NCBI GenBank assembly: GCA_028023455.1
Contig: JAQFVV010006215.1
Span: 1,188,580 to 1,252,579, forward strand
Length of the DNA: 64,000 nucleotides
Source: Epiperipatus broadwayi
Lineage: Eukaryota > Onychophora > Udeonychophora > Euonychophora > Peripatidae
Direction of reading: 5' to 3'
Below are positions 21,366 to 33,141 of the stretch, in pieces (within the stretch, counting starts at the first letter, position 1; each line of letters begins with the position of its first letter). The translations under genes were made by a program, and so were the position numbers. The notes below the pieces were generated by a model. That model saw only the letters and a list, made by a program, of their open reading frames with translations, ran no database searches and was not told where the DNA came from.

Positions 21366-21640
21366 ATATAAATACAATTTATCCACTCTACTTTGCACAC
21401 TTTTTAACAAAAAATCTTTTAATTGTATGTATATGCATACACAATGTGTATATATACTGTTTATGTTTTTTATGGTATTATTTATATAGTTATGTATTTT
21501 ATTTTATTACATCATAGCTCTGAAGAAGGCTGTAGGACAGTCAAAATGTACGATTGTGTATACATATATGTACAATAAAAAGTTTTTTGCTAAAAAGTGT
21601 TCAAAATAGAGTGGATAAATTGTATATATATATATCAATA
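21366..21640 (+). mobile_element. Palindromic element with a CTGAAGA-type hairpin
   Basis: Arms about 21370-21450 and 21545-21635 are inverted copies (ACAATTTATCCACTCTA, CACTTTTTA-CAAAAAA, ATTGTA-ATAT). Between them, CTGAAGA (21520-21526), A, stem GGCTG/CAGTC and AAAA form a hammerhead-like but looser motif. The order of motif, then AT-rich tail, then inverted copy resembles Penelope-derived terminal repeats. Confidence 0.5.
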
Positions 21641-22181
21641 ATTCAGTTAAAGTATTTCCATCTTTTTAATACTTTCTGTAAATCATGAGTTTATTTCTAT
21701 GGTATTAATGCTATATTCTATTGCTTTCTAAAATTCTCTTTTGTGCTTCTATTATTTATAAAATACTGAAATTTATTGATTTTCTAATTATTTAATAATT
21801 TCCTATATTTATATTTCTTGACATATAGGTCATCTTCAGGAATTATTTAACAAATATAAATGGAATGCATAACCTATAAATTAAAGAAATAATATTAAAT
21901 TAAAATCATTATCATAACTTTCTTAAACATTATTATACAATATTTTCTGTCCTTATAATTCTTATCAGAGTGATGATAAAGACTTTAAACCTTTCACTAT
22001 TTACTTTATTTGTTAATTTATAGATGTATGTATTCAATATACATGTGCACACAGTGCTGTCCTAATGAAAAAAAATGGTTGGTTCTCTCTTCAAACTACC
22101 TGCAGTGCCATCTCTAAATTAATATTTGTGTTTTGATCTGAAATGTAATTGTTACAAAACCACAATTGAAGAATGGTTAAC
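21641..22181. other. AT-rich spacer
   Basis: A CTGAAGATGAC on the minus strand near 21825-21840 is not followed by a good core. Confidence 0.35.
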
Positions 22182-22301
22182 ATTAAATTTTGTTTATAAA
22201 CAAAGCAAAACTCTCCATACAGTATTGCCATCCTGTGCCAACCAGAGTAATCAATGAATGCCAGAAGGCTTGTGCATAAAATCCCTATCTAATGCCTACT
22301 C

Positions 22302-22360
22302 ATCCAATATCCCCAGACTAGTTTCCAGCTTGTGGCCATTGTCAGTGAGGAGCTTTGGAT
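22302..22360 (-). ncRNA. Hammerhead-like motif, family B
   Basis: ATCCAA...TTGGAT outer stem I pair, CTGACAA (core G to A), GAAAC, TAGTC, TGGGGA. The core substitution predicts loss of cleavage. Confidence 0.55.
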
Positions 22361-22774
22361 CTGAGAGCACTGCACTTAGATCTTAGGATCTAATGCAACC
22401 CTCCAGCACCCATCTTTTATCTCTACTTAACTACAAAACTATGAGAATGAAATTGAGAACACAAAAAATATTTTCAATCTAAGCTCAATAGCTTATATAG
22501 TCATATGGGTCTGAACTCAGTTCAGTACCCATACATTTTGGTGTCTTTGGCTCCTTAACAACCATAGCCACCACTATCCTATTAGGCAGGATTGGTGTTA
22601 AACCATTAAGCATCACACGATAACTATTTATACTAGCACATAATTGTTTATAAACAAAGCAAAACTCTCCATACAGTATTGCATTCTCATAGTTTTGTAA
22701 TTAAGTAGAGATAAAAGGTGGGTGCTGGAGGGTTGCATTAGATGGATCCTAAGATCTAGGTGCAGTGCTCTCAG

Positions 22775-22833
22775 ATCCAAAGCTCCTCACTGACAATGGC
22801 CACAAGCCAGAAACTAGTCTGGGGATATTGGAT
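22775..22833 (+). ncRNA. Hammerhead-like motif, family B
   Basis: CTGACAA then stem II TGGC/GCCA, the one family B arrangement where the basal pair closes (T-A), then GAAACTAGTC, TGGGGA and TTGGAT. The CTGACAA core carries a G to A change. Confidence 0.58.
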
Positions 22834-23000
22834 GAGTAGGCATTAGATAGGGATTTTATGCACAAACCTTCTGGCATTCATTGATTACTCTGTTTGGCAC
22901 AGGGTGGCAATACTGTATGGAGAGTTTTGCTTTGTTTATAAACAATTATATGCTAATATAAGATAGTGATCATGTGATGCTTAATGGTTTAATTAAATTT

Positions 23001-23639
23001 GGTTTTGAGAAAAACAATTACTGAAACATTTGAGGTAATGCATATTACATATAGAAGAAAAGCTTGGAGTTAGAAAAGTATTTTCAAGTGATTTGCAAGA
23101 TTTTGTAATGGCAGAGAGCGCATTGAAGACAATCTATAAAGGTACAAAACACACTGTTACATTTCATATCAAAACTTGATACAGCACTAAAATTTTGTGT
23201 GGTAAATAGCTAAACTATGATGCTATATGATTGCTTGTGTATAAAGAGGTAGAAATATAGAAAATTAATAAATAATAATTACAAAATCAATTTTTAATAA
23301 CAAAAACAAAAACGTGTATATATATAACATTCTTGTAAAGATTTATATTTAAACTGTTGTGTTAAAGTTTTTGTAAAACTATGTTGTATGTATGTATTTC
23401 AAATTTGCATATGTTTGGTCATTTGCATAATGAAGTAGCTTTTTTCTTCTTTATAACCTAAAGCTGAGTGCACGTTTGGTGAAGTTCAAAACCATTTCAT
23501 TACACAGATGGTGAACTTCAAAAATTCACTCAACATTAGATTATAAAGAAGAAAGAAAATACTTCATTACACAGATAAACAACCATTTGGAAATTTTAAT
23601 TGCAAATACAAATGAAAAGAAAAATTAGTGTTATATATT
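23001..23639. other. AT-rich spacer with an imperfect hairpin
   Basis: About 23433-23500 (CTTTTTTCTTCTTTATAA) is complementary to 23506-23572 (TTATAAAGAAGAAAGAAAA). Small inverted repeat of unknown origin; otherwise nothing. Confidence 0.4.
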
Positions 23640-24058
23640 AAGCCTGCATTCTGCCCATCTTTCTGCTATGTATTTAAATGAATACTGTCCTATACATGAG
23701 GGGTCAGAGTGACTTGAGGTCAACATTGGCATGACAACAATCTTGACATCAATATGGGATTTGGGAATTCTATCATCCGATTTTCAATGGTATGGATCGC
23801 TGAAGAGTTGGAGGTTGGAGTAGGTTGAAGCCTGTCCATTAAAATGTAAGGATTTGCTATCATAATATAAACTGAGCACTGATTATATATATGTATGGGA
23901 GATGGTAATCTGGACCAATTGATGAGTGCTGGTTTAGCACGAAATAAGAATATTGGTGATTATTTATCTTTTCTGCATGTGTATAATCATGTGTGTCAGT
24001 AGTATGAGATAGTGTGGATAGTGAGGGGGCTTGAAAGTCTGAGTTCAAATCCCCTATA
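23640..24058 (+). mobile_element. Family A single copy, near full length
   Basis: Runs from the ACTGTCCTATACATGAGGGGT block through CCTGTCCATTAAAAT, the ribozyme, TATTTATCTTTTC and AAAGTCTGAGTTCAAATCCCC (24031-24053). That last block is a perfect match to the Pol III B-box consensus GWTCRANNC. An isolated monomer, not in an array. Confidence 0.75.
23914..23957 (+). ncRNA. Hammerhead ribozyme motif, family A with canonical stem II
   Basis: ACCAA (23914-23918), TTGATGA (C to T at the first core base), stem II GTGCT-GGTTT-AGCAC fully paired with G-C at the base, GAAA (23941-23944), TAAGAATA, TTGGT (23953-23957). This copy shows the ancestral family stem was the textbook CUGAUGAG...CGAAA layout. 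Its own first-base change probably disables it. Confidence 0.68.
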
Positions 24059-25159
24059 TTTGTTATATATGTATCTAAATGAGAAGTAATCTTTTTGATT
24101 CATGTTCTCTCAGAGTGTCTTGATTTATAGAAATTTGTTCCTTGTGCAGATGTTAAATATATTGTGAGTACTGGGTCATGAGTATTATCTACCTAGCTTC
24201 AAAAATAATTAACAGAAATTTCAATGAATATTTAATGTTTTAAAATACAGTAATATATCTATTTATTTATTATATATATTTGATGTAGTTTATATTGCTG
24301 CTATATATATATATATTTATACATATGCTTGTATAAATGACAAAAATAATTATTTGTTATTATGTAATTTTAATATTTTTATTTGTCTAATTTATTTAAA
24401 AATTTATAGTATAATTTTTCTGTTAAAAATGAGTTTATACATTTTTATCGGAATATCATATAATTATATAAAAATTATAACTTGCTAATAAATAAATTAA
24501 ATAAAAAAATTTAAATTCTGTTTGTAAATGTAAGTCTTGTTAAATCATTATTAATTTATTGCTAATAAGCTCATATATGTGTTTTGTTTACCTATTTCAA
24601 ACGTTAAAGATAAAATGAACTTATTTTGACATGCAAATTTTATTATTATTACAGTAGATATTTTCTATTTGCAATTTCTAAAAAGTAACATTGTTCACAA
24701 ATATAAAAACATATATATTCTTTTTTAAAAAATCAATAATTTTTCAAGTTCAACATATCACATTTATTTTAATGTCATTTAAAAGCATTCAATTGAGTTT
24801 TAAAATGTTAGATTTAAAATAAAAATATATCAGTAAAATTGAACAAAAACATTATACATATATATTAGTTTATATGTTATTAATATTAATATAAATACAA
24901 AAACTGTTCAGTAAATAACATGCATTTAAACTATTCACTGAATTCACTAATATTTAAATTTTATATTATTTCAATAATCTTCTCCATCATATCTATTGTT
25001 AAATTGTTTGTAATTTACTATATATGTCTAACTATCACTAAATCATTTTATTTTATATATACTATTTTATCATCAGCATTTACTTGACTTGTATATTAAA
25101 TATAATTACAAATTTCTGTTATTTATTATTTAAAAATAAGTTTATTTATAAATAACTAA
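24059..25159. other. AT-rich spacer
   Basis: About 1.1 kb with nothing recognisable beyond short TA runs. Confidence 0.45.
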
Positions 25160-25261
25160 AGGGGTTTGAACCCAAACATTCAAGCTCTCCACAGTCAGAT
25201 ATCCACTCAATCCAATGTAACTGATACACGTGAGCACTTATATGTGAAAAAGATAAATGCT

Positions 25262-25307
25262 CTCTAATAAACGTATTTCATTGTTGAATCAGCACTCATC
25301 AGTTGCT
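25262..25307 (-). ncRNA. Hammerhead-like motif, family A
   Basis: CTGATGA (25296-25302), GTGCT, GAAATACGTTTA. Stem II is disrupted on its 3' side (ACAAT), so doubtful activity. Confidence 0.55.
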
Positions 25308-25383
25308 CCGGATTAGCATCTCCTACACACATATATATAATCAATGCTGATTATATATATATATATGGGAAATAATTATCCAG

Positions 25384-25427
25384 ACCAACTGATGAGTGCT
25401 AGTTCAGCATAAAATACATATATTGGA
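25384..25427 (+). ncRNA. Hammerhead-like motif, family A
   Basis: ACCAA, CTGATGA (25389-25395), GTGCT-AGTTC-AGCAT with a G-T base pair, AAAA instead of GAAA, ATACATAT, A, TTGGA. A single core loss. Confidence 0.6.
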
Positions 25428-25540
25428 GATTATTTATTTTTTACATGCATATAGTCGTGTGTATTGGTTACATTGGATGGAGTGGATGACTGTGGGGAGC
25501 TGGAAAGTCTGGCTTCAAATCCCCTTTAATTACATCTAGG

Positions 25541-26000
25541 TTAAGTATATATATATATTATCCTTGTATTTTAATATTATATGTAAATAATAACAATTAT
25601 TATAGAAAATTTAATACAATGTAAGTTTATATTAGATTATAGTAGATTAACAATAAATTACTTATTAACCGAGAATAAATTGCATAAAACATCACAATTG
25701 GCACAAGAAATAGCATATGCACAAGTACATATATATATATAATTTTGGTTATATATATATATTGCAAGTGCTCAGATTAGTGCTGTATGTCACAGTATTT
25801 AAAAAAAAAAAAAGAAGTTTGTTGATCTTGTTTAATTTTAATTTCACTTGATCTATGGAAAATGAAGGTGTTGAAGTATCAATGTTAATTAGATAACCAT
25901 GGCAACCTAATATTTTAAAATAATATTAATTACTATTAATATTAGCATCAAATCATAAATTTGTTGTGATCAATTTCAGGAAAAATATAAATCAATTAAT
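25541..26000. other. AT-rich spacer
   Basis: Nothing recognisable. Confidence 0.4.
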
Positions 26001-26468
26001 AAATAAATAGATTAAACCACTAAACATCACATGATCACTATTTCTTATGCTAGCACATTACTGTTATTAAATCAGACAAAACTCTCCATACAGTAGTACC
26101 ACTCAGTGGTTGTTAAAGAGCCAAAGACACCAAATGTATGGGTACTGAACTGGTTTCAGCTCCATATGACTATATAAGCTATTGAGCTTAGATTGAAAAT
26201 ATTATTTTCAATTTTATTCTCATAGTTTTGTAGTTAAGTAGAGATAAAAGGTAGCTGCTGGAGAGTTGAATTAGATCCTAAGATCTAGGTGCAGTGCTCT
26301 CAGATTCAAAGCTATTCACTGACAAAGGCCACAAGCCAGAAACTAGTCTGGGGATATTGGATGAGTATGCACTATATAGGGATTTTATTCACAAGCCTTC
26401 TGGCATCCATTGACTACTCTGGTTGGTACTACTGTATGGAGAGTTTTGCCTGTTTAAATAAATAGATT
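26001..26468 (+). mobile_element. Family B element with 13-bp target-site duplication
   Basis: AAATAAATAGATT occurs at 26001-26013 and 26456-26468, enclosing 442 bp. The insert begins AAACCACTAAACATCACATG, goes through ACAAAACTCTCCATACAG, the CCAAAGACACC and TTCTCATAGTTTTG blocks, one ribozyme motif, and ends GGAGAGTTTTGCCTGTTT. This intermediate form has one motif and the extra middle block. Confidence 0.82.
26304..26362 (+). ncRNA. Hammerhead-like motif, family B
   Basis: CTGACAA (26319-26325), stem II GGC/GCC, GAAACTAGTC (GTC 26346-26348), TGGGGA, TTGGAT. The G to A core change is shared with the 22-kb copy. Confidence 0.58.
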
Positions 26469-28338
26469 CTGGAAAATAATTAAGTGGATCATAAAAAGAT
26501 CACTTGAATAAAATCAATCTTATTATTAAGTATTATACATTTCAATTTCTGTGGCTACATTCACCATAGCAACTTACCTATTATAAAATTAAATGTTTTA
26601 TGTTTAATATTTGTTTGTTTATAAATCAGTTTATTGGAAAATATTATTAAATATATATACATTCATTAAAATGTATTGAAAATGTACTATGAATTCTTTA
26701 TTTTTTGATTAAAAATGAAAAATAATATCGAACTTGTAAAACAGGATTTTATTTTCACTGTATCCAATTATTTCAAAATCTTTATTTCATTTATTAATTG
26801 GAGGCAAATTTTCTTGAACAATTTTCTTATATCACTGAGTGAGATTTGAGTGATATTCAACAGTTGTCCTGACAACATGAACATCAGCAAAAGTATGTTA
26901 TAAATAGAACCAAAATGCTGCAACTTGAGTTGTTGTAATTTTATTGTTGCCTAGAATGGACATGTTTATATTCATCTTTAAAAACTTGTTAAAATTGTAT
27001 ATTTTTTATGTGATTAATTTGTCAAAACACGGGAGGATAAATCCAACCATCTGCTCATCCAATTGGGGCAGCTTGTTGATGAAATTTTAGGGATATGGCA
27101 AAATGTGAAAAAACCCATCAAAATGCATTGTATTTCAAGTCAGCTATAAAAAAATATTCCGTTGTTAAAATCTATGATTTCATCTATTTATTTGTGATGA
27201 ATACAAACCCAATGATGTGTATGTGGATATCATATTTCAGATCAATGAATTTCACAAGATTGATTAACTCAACTTATGTGTGATATTAAGTAATTTAAAT
27301 TTCACTTTCTTAATTTGGAAAGAAAAAACATTCAATCTATCAAAAAAAAAATCCTTCGATTTATTTTCCTGATAACAATCATCAACATACCTAACAAATA
27401 ATTTTAAAGAAACAAAAATTATTAATTGTGAACTCTTTAAAAAAATCAATTTAGATAAAGCACATTAAATGATAAAGAGCATAACCAATAACCTAACCCT
27501 CTTTAATTTTATAAAACACATCATTAAACATAAAAAAAAAAAATCTCTATTAATAAATAGTTCAAAACAGTCAATGTATAACAAATATATTACTGTTGTA
27601 TGTTATAAGATTTTTTGAAGTTAACATAAAATCTGTATAGGTTAAAGCAGATTAAGTCTTAGTAAAAGAGTTAAAGTTCATGAGAATAGGGCTAAAAAGC
27701 ATACCATAACTCAGTTTTGTATATTCATGAAGTGAATACATATCATAAAATATTATTTGGCAATGCAGAGGTAAACTTTTATGAAAAAAATGGATTAAAA
27801 AGAAAAGCAAAAGAAACTGTGATGATAAATTTTTTTGAATCTGAGGCCAGGCAATCTTATGAAAACATTCTTTGATATTTAAAAAATGGAATTTGAAGTG
27901 AATTATGGGAAGGATATTTTGTTTTGTATATATACATTGTTTGGACCTTGTTGGATTTCACTTGAAAATGTTTATCTGATAATAGATGAAACTATGGTTA
28001 TGGAAGAATTTTAGTAAAAAAAATTTTTTGGCTAGTATTGGAATATTATATGGTTTTCTATTTAGTTTATCATTACTAATAGAGTGGTAGGCAGTATTTA
28101 ATTGTTTTAATTCTTGATAAAATTTTAGCTATGATGCACCAAGACATCAACCAATAAAAACTCGAAGTGCAAAACTAAAACCATGTGATCTAGTAATAGT
28201 AATAATATTTAAACTAAAGAAAGACCGTTTTCACTGATGCAAGAGTTAGTACTCAGATATAGGTAGATTATGTGGGTAAAAGTTTGAAAAATAACTTCTC
28301 TTTTCCATAGTGAATTTTTTTATATATATATATATATG
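26469..28338. other. AT-rich spacer
   Basis: About 1.9 kb with no recognisable gene. Short ORFs at 27095-27283 and 27264-27449 lack any motif. A TA microsatellite ends the segment (28320-28337). Confidence 0.45.
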
Positions 28339-28386
28339 TCATATAATGAGTATGCCAACAGTCCTTAACAAGTTTTTTAGAACATC

Positions 28387-28437
28387 CCTATCCTCAGACT
28401 GGTTTTTGGATCTGGCTTTCATCAGTAATGCACTAGG
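28387..28437 (-). ncRNA. Hammerhead-like motif, family C, minus copy
   Basis: CTGATGA (28419-28425), a degraded stem II, AAAACCAGTC, TGAGGA, TAGG outer strand. Core intact on the first block, GAAA changed to AAAA. Confidence 0.5.
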
Positions 28438-28470
28438 ATATTCAAGCATTAGATTTAAAATGCTTTAAAT

Positions 28471-28521
28471 CCTAGCACCTCACTGACAAAAGCCAGAGCT
28501 AGAAAATGGTCTGAGGATAGG
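28471..28521 (+). ncRNA. Hammerhead-like motif, family C, plus copy
   Basis: CCTA, internal loop GCA, CCTCA, CTGACAA (28483-28489), stem II AGC-CAGA-GCT flanked by A-A, GAAA (28502-28505), ATGGTC, TGAGG, A, TAGG. The two copies together imply an ancestral GAAACCRGTC with palindromic stem III. Confidence 0.58.
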
Positions 28522-28567
28522 GATATTCTGAAAAGATTATTAAGAGCTATTGGCAAGCTCATTATAT

Positions 28568-29122
28568 AACAGTTGTAATACAAACTGTAAATTAAGTCAC
28601 ATGATATATGACTTGATTTCCTTGCAATATATATATATAAATTTAATGGATTAATTAATTAAATTTAACAAAAGTTTTCATGTAATAATCTCAACAAAAT
28701 TTGAATTATAAAAGATCTAAAATATCTGCATTTGAATACAGTGGAGACATAATGTTCACTACATTTTGTTCTAAGACCTTCTTGCATACATCATACATCA
28801 CATATCATTATGCACATTTTGTTAATAAACTTTGATTAGAATAAAATACATACTGTTTATTGAAATTGCAAGTGTACAATACTTTTATATCAACTTGAGC
28901 ATTAAACTAAAAGTAATCCAATTTTAATGTGGCTAACATACACTATTGTTATAAGTAGATCATGTGATTTCAGCTTGCAAAATGAGTTTTAATAGTTTGT
29001 TGCTTAGGTTACATCATAACTGAAATTCTGCCTAGTTACATAAAAAATTCACTGTTTACATACATATATATATATAGGAAAGCAGTAAACACTTAAATTA
29101 TGACAATATTAGTAAGAATCAA
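28568..29122. other. AT-rich spacer
   Basis: Nothing recognisable. Confidence 0.4.
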
Positions 29123-29524
29123 CAATTTCAATCTGTAGTCAAGGCAACCTTTTTACAATAAAGGTGGATATTCAACTCTATCTTTAGTGCGATATGTTTG
29201 TATGGACACTAAAGATTGTAGCTTGACTAAAGAGAGTAAGATTATTAATTCAAATAAGTTTAATAAGCCTAATATAAACAGGCAAATATAATGTGTTCTG
29301 AAAAGAGACTAACAAATAGTCAATAATAACTCAAATTTCATTGAAACAATGTATTACTTAGATAATAAAGGTAAATAGTAGATATATTTACAAAGGTTAA
29401 TACATGACAACAGTCAATACTTAAACAATACCATTATTAATAACAATCTCAATCTACAGGCAAGGTAACAATCTTTTTCAATAAAGATGGATATCTATCT
29501 TTATCTATGGCTCAATATGTTTAT
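29123..29524 (+). repeat. Two direct copies of the repeat seen at 4.4 kb
   Basis: 29123-29210 and 29445-29524 share CAATCT, CAAGG-AAC, AATAAAG-TGGATAT, TATCTTTA and ATATGTTT in order. Confidence 0.5.
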
Positions 29525-30654
29525 ATATGTGTGTGTATGTAAGTGTGAAAATACTTACGGACGTTGGTGTTATTGTGTTAGTATGTTATACTTATGACAA
29601 AGATTATATCTAGCTAAATTTTAAAAATTGTTTCAGAGAAGCAGTTGATCAGGTGAGTGTTAATATACTGATCATAAAAGATAAATGCGATTATAACACG
29701 TTACAGCTTTTACAAATGATGAAGGATGATGCAAAGTACTTATGAGCCAATGGTTTATCTTTACTACTTGTACATAATGTTAAAAGCATAATTACTAGTC
29801 TCATAAAACTGAATAAATCTTTATTTTATTTATTTTAATGAATTTGAGTAAAATCGAAATTAATGATTTCACTTCGTTAATCAATTGCAATTTAAATCAG
29901 AGACAGTTTTCTAATAAAATAGTTAGCATGACCAAATGATTTTTTGGTTTGCCGTAAATGATCGTGATTGATCATGGTATTTGTATCATGTTGCACGAGA
30001 TGACTAAAAAACACTTTGGAAAATATAAAATCAATTTATCATGCAAGTAGTTGAATGCTGTTTATATATCATTGCCCTTTTTCGATCAATGCTGTCATCA
30101 ACCCGCTCTAAGATAATTGATGTATCAATTTATACATCCAATAAATGAAATCGTTATAGAAGAAACAAAATAGTCTTGCAGGAAATTTAATTGATAATAT
30201 TTTGAAAGCTCGTTTCTCATTGTTTGTTTACTAGCGATTAAAAATAAACATTATTAAATTTAAAAAAAAAGGAAATGTTTTTTTTTTTTATTACGGTAGT
30301 CAAATTTTATTTACATATTGTATAATTAGTTGCTTAAGCAAGTGATGTTCAAGCATCAAATTGACCACTGAAGGAGTTCCAGGTTTCATTTTTTTGCTCC
30401 CTTATGTGAGATTCTACTGGAAATCTTAAGATTTTGAGTCTTTTCATACTTACAGTAAATTAAGATGAAATCATATGATATTTTATACATTCTAAAATAA
30501 CTTTTTTAAAGTAAACAATATATGTTTACAAAAAATACAATTGGATAAGAATGAATATTACATTTGAACTATAGACATAATTGATAATTAACTGATAACA
30601 TAATGATAAATGAGACAAAGCTTAATGAATAAATACATGTTAATTTGGTCACCA
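29525..30654. other. AT-rich spacer
   Basis: Nothing recognisable. Confidence 0.4.
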
Positions 30655-30873
30655 AGGACCTTATCTAGGAAACTGAAAAAGTTTCCAAGTTTCCTCGTAT
30701 AGAAATTTTGTACATAAGATTCTGTCTCTATCTTTTAAGTTTTTAAGGGTTTGTAGGAAGTAAGAATCAACATCTGGAAGTGGGTGAGTGAATTGTCTCT
30801 TACATCTGGCAACCATACAGAGTACTTCAGGCAAATCGACAGTCTGGTGGTTGGGATGTCTTAAAATTTATGA
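30655..30873 (-). pseudogene. Possible coding remnant, origin unknown
   Basis: On the minus strand about 70 codons are open from near 30870 to a TAA at about 30669. The peptide is rich in charged and aromatic residues (a FTHPLPDVDSYFLQTL segment, then KDRDRILCTKFL and EETW). Composition looks more protein-like than the surrounding AT-rich frames and base composition is more balanced. I recognise no family; a LINE tail or a decayed exon are both possible. Confidence 0.3.
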
Positions 30874-30989
30874 TCTTCCAAATACTAAGATGTTAAAGAA
30901 TTGGATAAACAGTGAAGAAAACAAGAAAGGACCATTACAATGATTGCTGCTATCAATTACTTTTAGCATCATGTCTAATTATTTTCACC

Positions 30990-31984
30990 TTTCTATAAAC
31001 ATTTCTTCAGTGATAAAGCATTGGATCATCAAAGTATAGACCCAGGATATTATCATATTTTAAAGAATATTTATAAAAATATAATAATAACAATTAGATT
31101 TCATAATGATACTAGGAAAGTCAACATCAAGAAGGATGTAAGACAGAGTGACTCCATATCTCCAAAACTTTTTATAGCAGTGCTGCAAGAAGTATTTTGT
31201 GGATTAAAATGGGAAGCTAAAGGAGTGAAAGTAAATGAAGATTATTTAAATCATTTAAATTTTGCAGATGGTGTAGTTGTGTTTGCAAATAATGCTTTAG
31301 AGTGGCAGGAAATGTTGCAAGAATTATCAGATGAAAGTAGGAAAGTGGGACTAAAGATAAATGCTAGAGAGATTAAAGTAATGTTTAAAGGATTTTCTCA
31401 AAATATGAAAATAAAGATTGATTATGATGAGTTAGAAGAAGTTAACAGTTACAAATACCTGATCAGATTATTAATACAGTAGGAAACATTATAGATGAAA
31501 TTAATTATAGAATTAAACTTGATTGGAGTGCTTTTGGTAGAAATAACTTGAGACTAAAAGGAAATATATTTGTGTTTGAAAATGAAGGTTTTTAATGGAT
31601 CTGGGACTTGGACACTTTATAGAAGAAAAATATAGAGACTTCAGACCATGCATGTTGGGAGTAACAAGAAGAGATTAAAAATACAATATATGGGTAAGAG
31701 AACAAACAGGTGTTACTGACCTCATTGAAAAAATTAAAAGACTGAAGTGGAGTTGGGCTGGTCATATTGCTAGAAGAGAGAATAAATGGACAATTAAAAT
31801 CTTAAACTGAATTCCAAGAGATTGTAAAAGACCCAGAAAGAGACCACACATGAGATGTATGGGTGAAATAAGAAAGTATGTAGGGATGATGTGGAGAAGA
31901 GATGCTACAGATCAGAGAAGATGGATTGAACTTGAATAGACCTTCATCCTGCAGTGGATTGATAATAGTTGATGATGATGATGA
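30990..31984 (+). pseudogene. 5'-truncated RTE retrotransposon copy
   Basis: Starts abruptly at TCTATAAACATTTCTTCAG, equivalent to about 16178 in the full element, and ends in GATGATGATGATGA. It contains RT motif B (VRQSDSISPKLF, with G to S) and the catalytic box as FADG, so one catalytic Asp is lost, then frameshifts and stops through the C-terminal block (WAGHIARR remnant near 31760). Older than the 13.9-kb copy. No clear target duplication found. Confidence 0.85.
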
Positions 31985-32985
31985 AGTCCATCAACCATAA
32001 AAGTCATATGGAATATTGTTGCTAGACTTTTATTCAATCCCAGATCATAGGTAATAAGTAACTGCATTAAACCATGAGGCCCATTGTATGATCTAAATAC
32101 TGAACTTTTTTGCAAAGCATAAATCAAATAGTTTATTGCTTGAGAGTTTATAAGAAGTTCAAACACAGGTGGGCTGTGATCCATGAATCTTGAGCTCCTG
32201 GGTCTGTCACTCTAACATTAAATCAAACTATAAAAATATTTGCATTATAAATGCTGTGCTGTCTTAAGTGGTCATATCATAAATACATTGATCTAATACT
32301 TTAAAGTTCATATACTGAATAGTTTTCAGTTGCTTGCTATAAAGATTAGCAAAGTTGTTTTTATTTAATAAAAGCTGCAGAACTTGTTCCTACATCTAAT
32401 TGTAGTTTGTTACTAAGTATTTTATAATTCTCAACATTCATTTTGACCTTTCATGAGTTTTAGCTGAAACAGTTTTTTTTGCTTTCAGAAAATCAAAGGT
32501 TCATATATATTATAAGTTAAAATGACATTTGACTTTTGACTTAATATCAAATATTATTTAAGAATAAACAATGATGTATTCATATCATATGCTTAAAAGT
32601 TTTTTACTAGTAAATTACATTTATGTAAACCTAAAGCATTCTATCGTTGTTCAGTTTTCAAAACATAAACAATGAATCACTCAAACAATAAAAAGTAAAA
32701 CATGAACTTATCTAATGAATTAGTACTGAAATGTATTAATTCAGATTAACTTGCAAGCTCTATTCTCCAGCTAATTGTAATTGCTTATCATTTACAGATC
32801 AATAATTGAATGCTTAACCCAATTAGCTATAGTATAATTATCTAAAACACCCCTACACCATTTATTAAGTAAAAGCATTTTCAAATTTTATTCATCACTG
32901 TTCTGAATTCCTAAATCACAGACATGGCAGGGATGTACAACCAAACCAAAAGACTTTTGAGCTATTTAAATTTTCATAATAGGAG
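31985..32985. other. AT-rich spacer
   Basis: Nothing recognisable in 1 kb. Confidence 0.4.
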
Positions 32986-33082
32986 AAATAATATTAAAAC
33001 AGGCAGTGCCACTCAGTGCAAGCCAGAATAATCAATGGATGCCAGAAAGCTTGTGCATGAAATCCGTATGTAGTGCATACAC

Positions 33083-33141
33083 ATCCAATATCTCCATACT
33101 AGTTTCTGGCTTGTGGCCTTCATCAGTGAGGAGCCTTGGAT
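33083..33141 (-). ncRNA. Hammerhead-like motif, family B
   Basis: CTGATGA (33120-33126), stem II GGC/GCC, GAAACTAGTA with GTA (allowed by NUH), TGG-GA partly changed to TGGAGA, TTGGAT/ATCCAA outer helix kept. Core intact. Confidence 0.65.

Larger units (their letters stand above)
22182..23000. mobile_element. Family B compound inverted element (801 bp) with 9-bp duplication
   Basis: ATTAAATTT occurs at 22182-22190 and 22992-23000. Inside lie two head-to-head family B units, with ribozyme-like motifs on opposite strands (22302-22360 minus, 22775-22833 plus). An internal copy of the family terminus (AAACCATTAAGCATCAC, about 22600) is followed by GCAAAACTCTCCATACAG. The middle contains the GGTGTCTTTGGCTCC and TTCTCATAGTTTTGTA blocks shared with the 26.0 and 33.0-kb copies. 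Confidence 0.7.
25160..25540. mobile_element. Family A inverted pair
   Basis: A minus-orientation family A half (25160-25345) meets a plus-orientation half (25350-25540) at a TA-rich centre. Both ends read GGGGTTTGAA... / ...TTCAAATCCCC, so the whole is a ~380-bp palindrome with a ribozyme-like motif on each strand. Confidence 0.72.
28339..28567. mobile_element. Family C palindromic element with two hammerhead-like motifs
   Basis: Arms of about 100 bp (CATATAATGAG...CACTAGGA and inverse) face each other around a short AT-rich centre. Each arm holds a ribozyme-like motif reading inward to outward. The sequence differs from family B apart from the core, but the architecture is the same. Confidence 0.68.

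Noticed and set aside
21815-21845. Minus-strand CTGAAGATGACC near 21830
   Set aside because: Three-base stem only and no GAAAC at the right distance.
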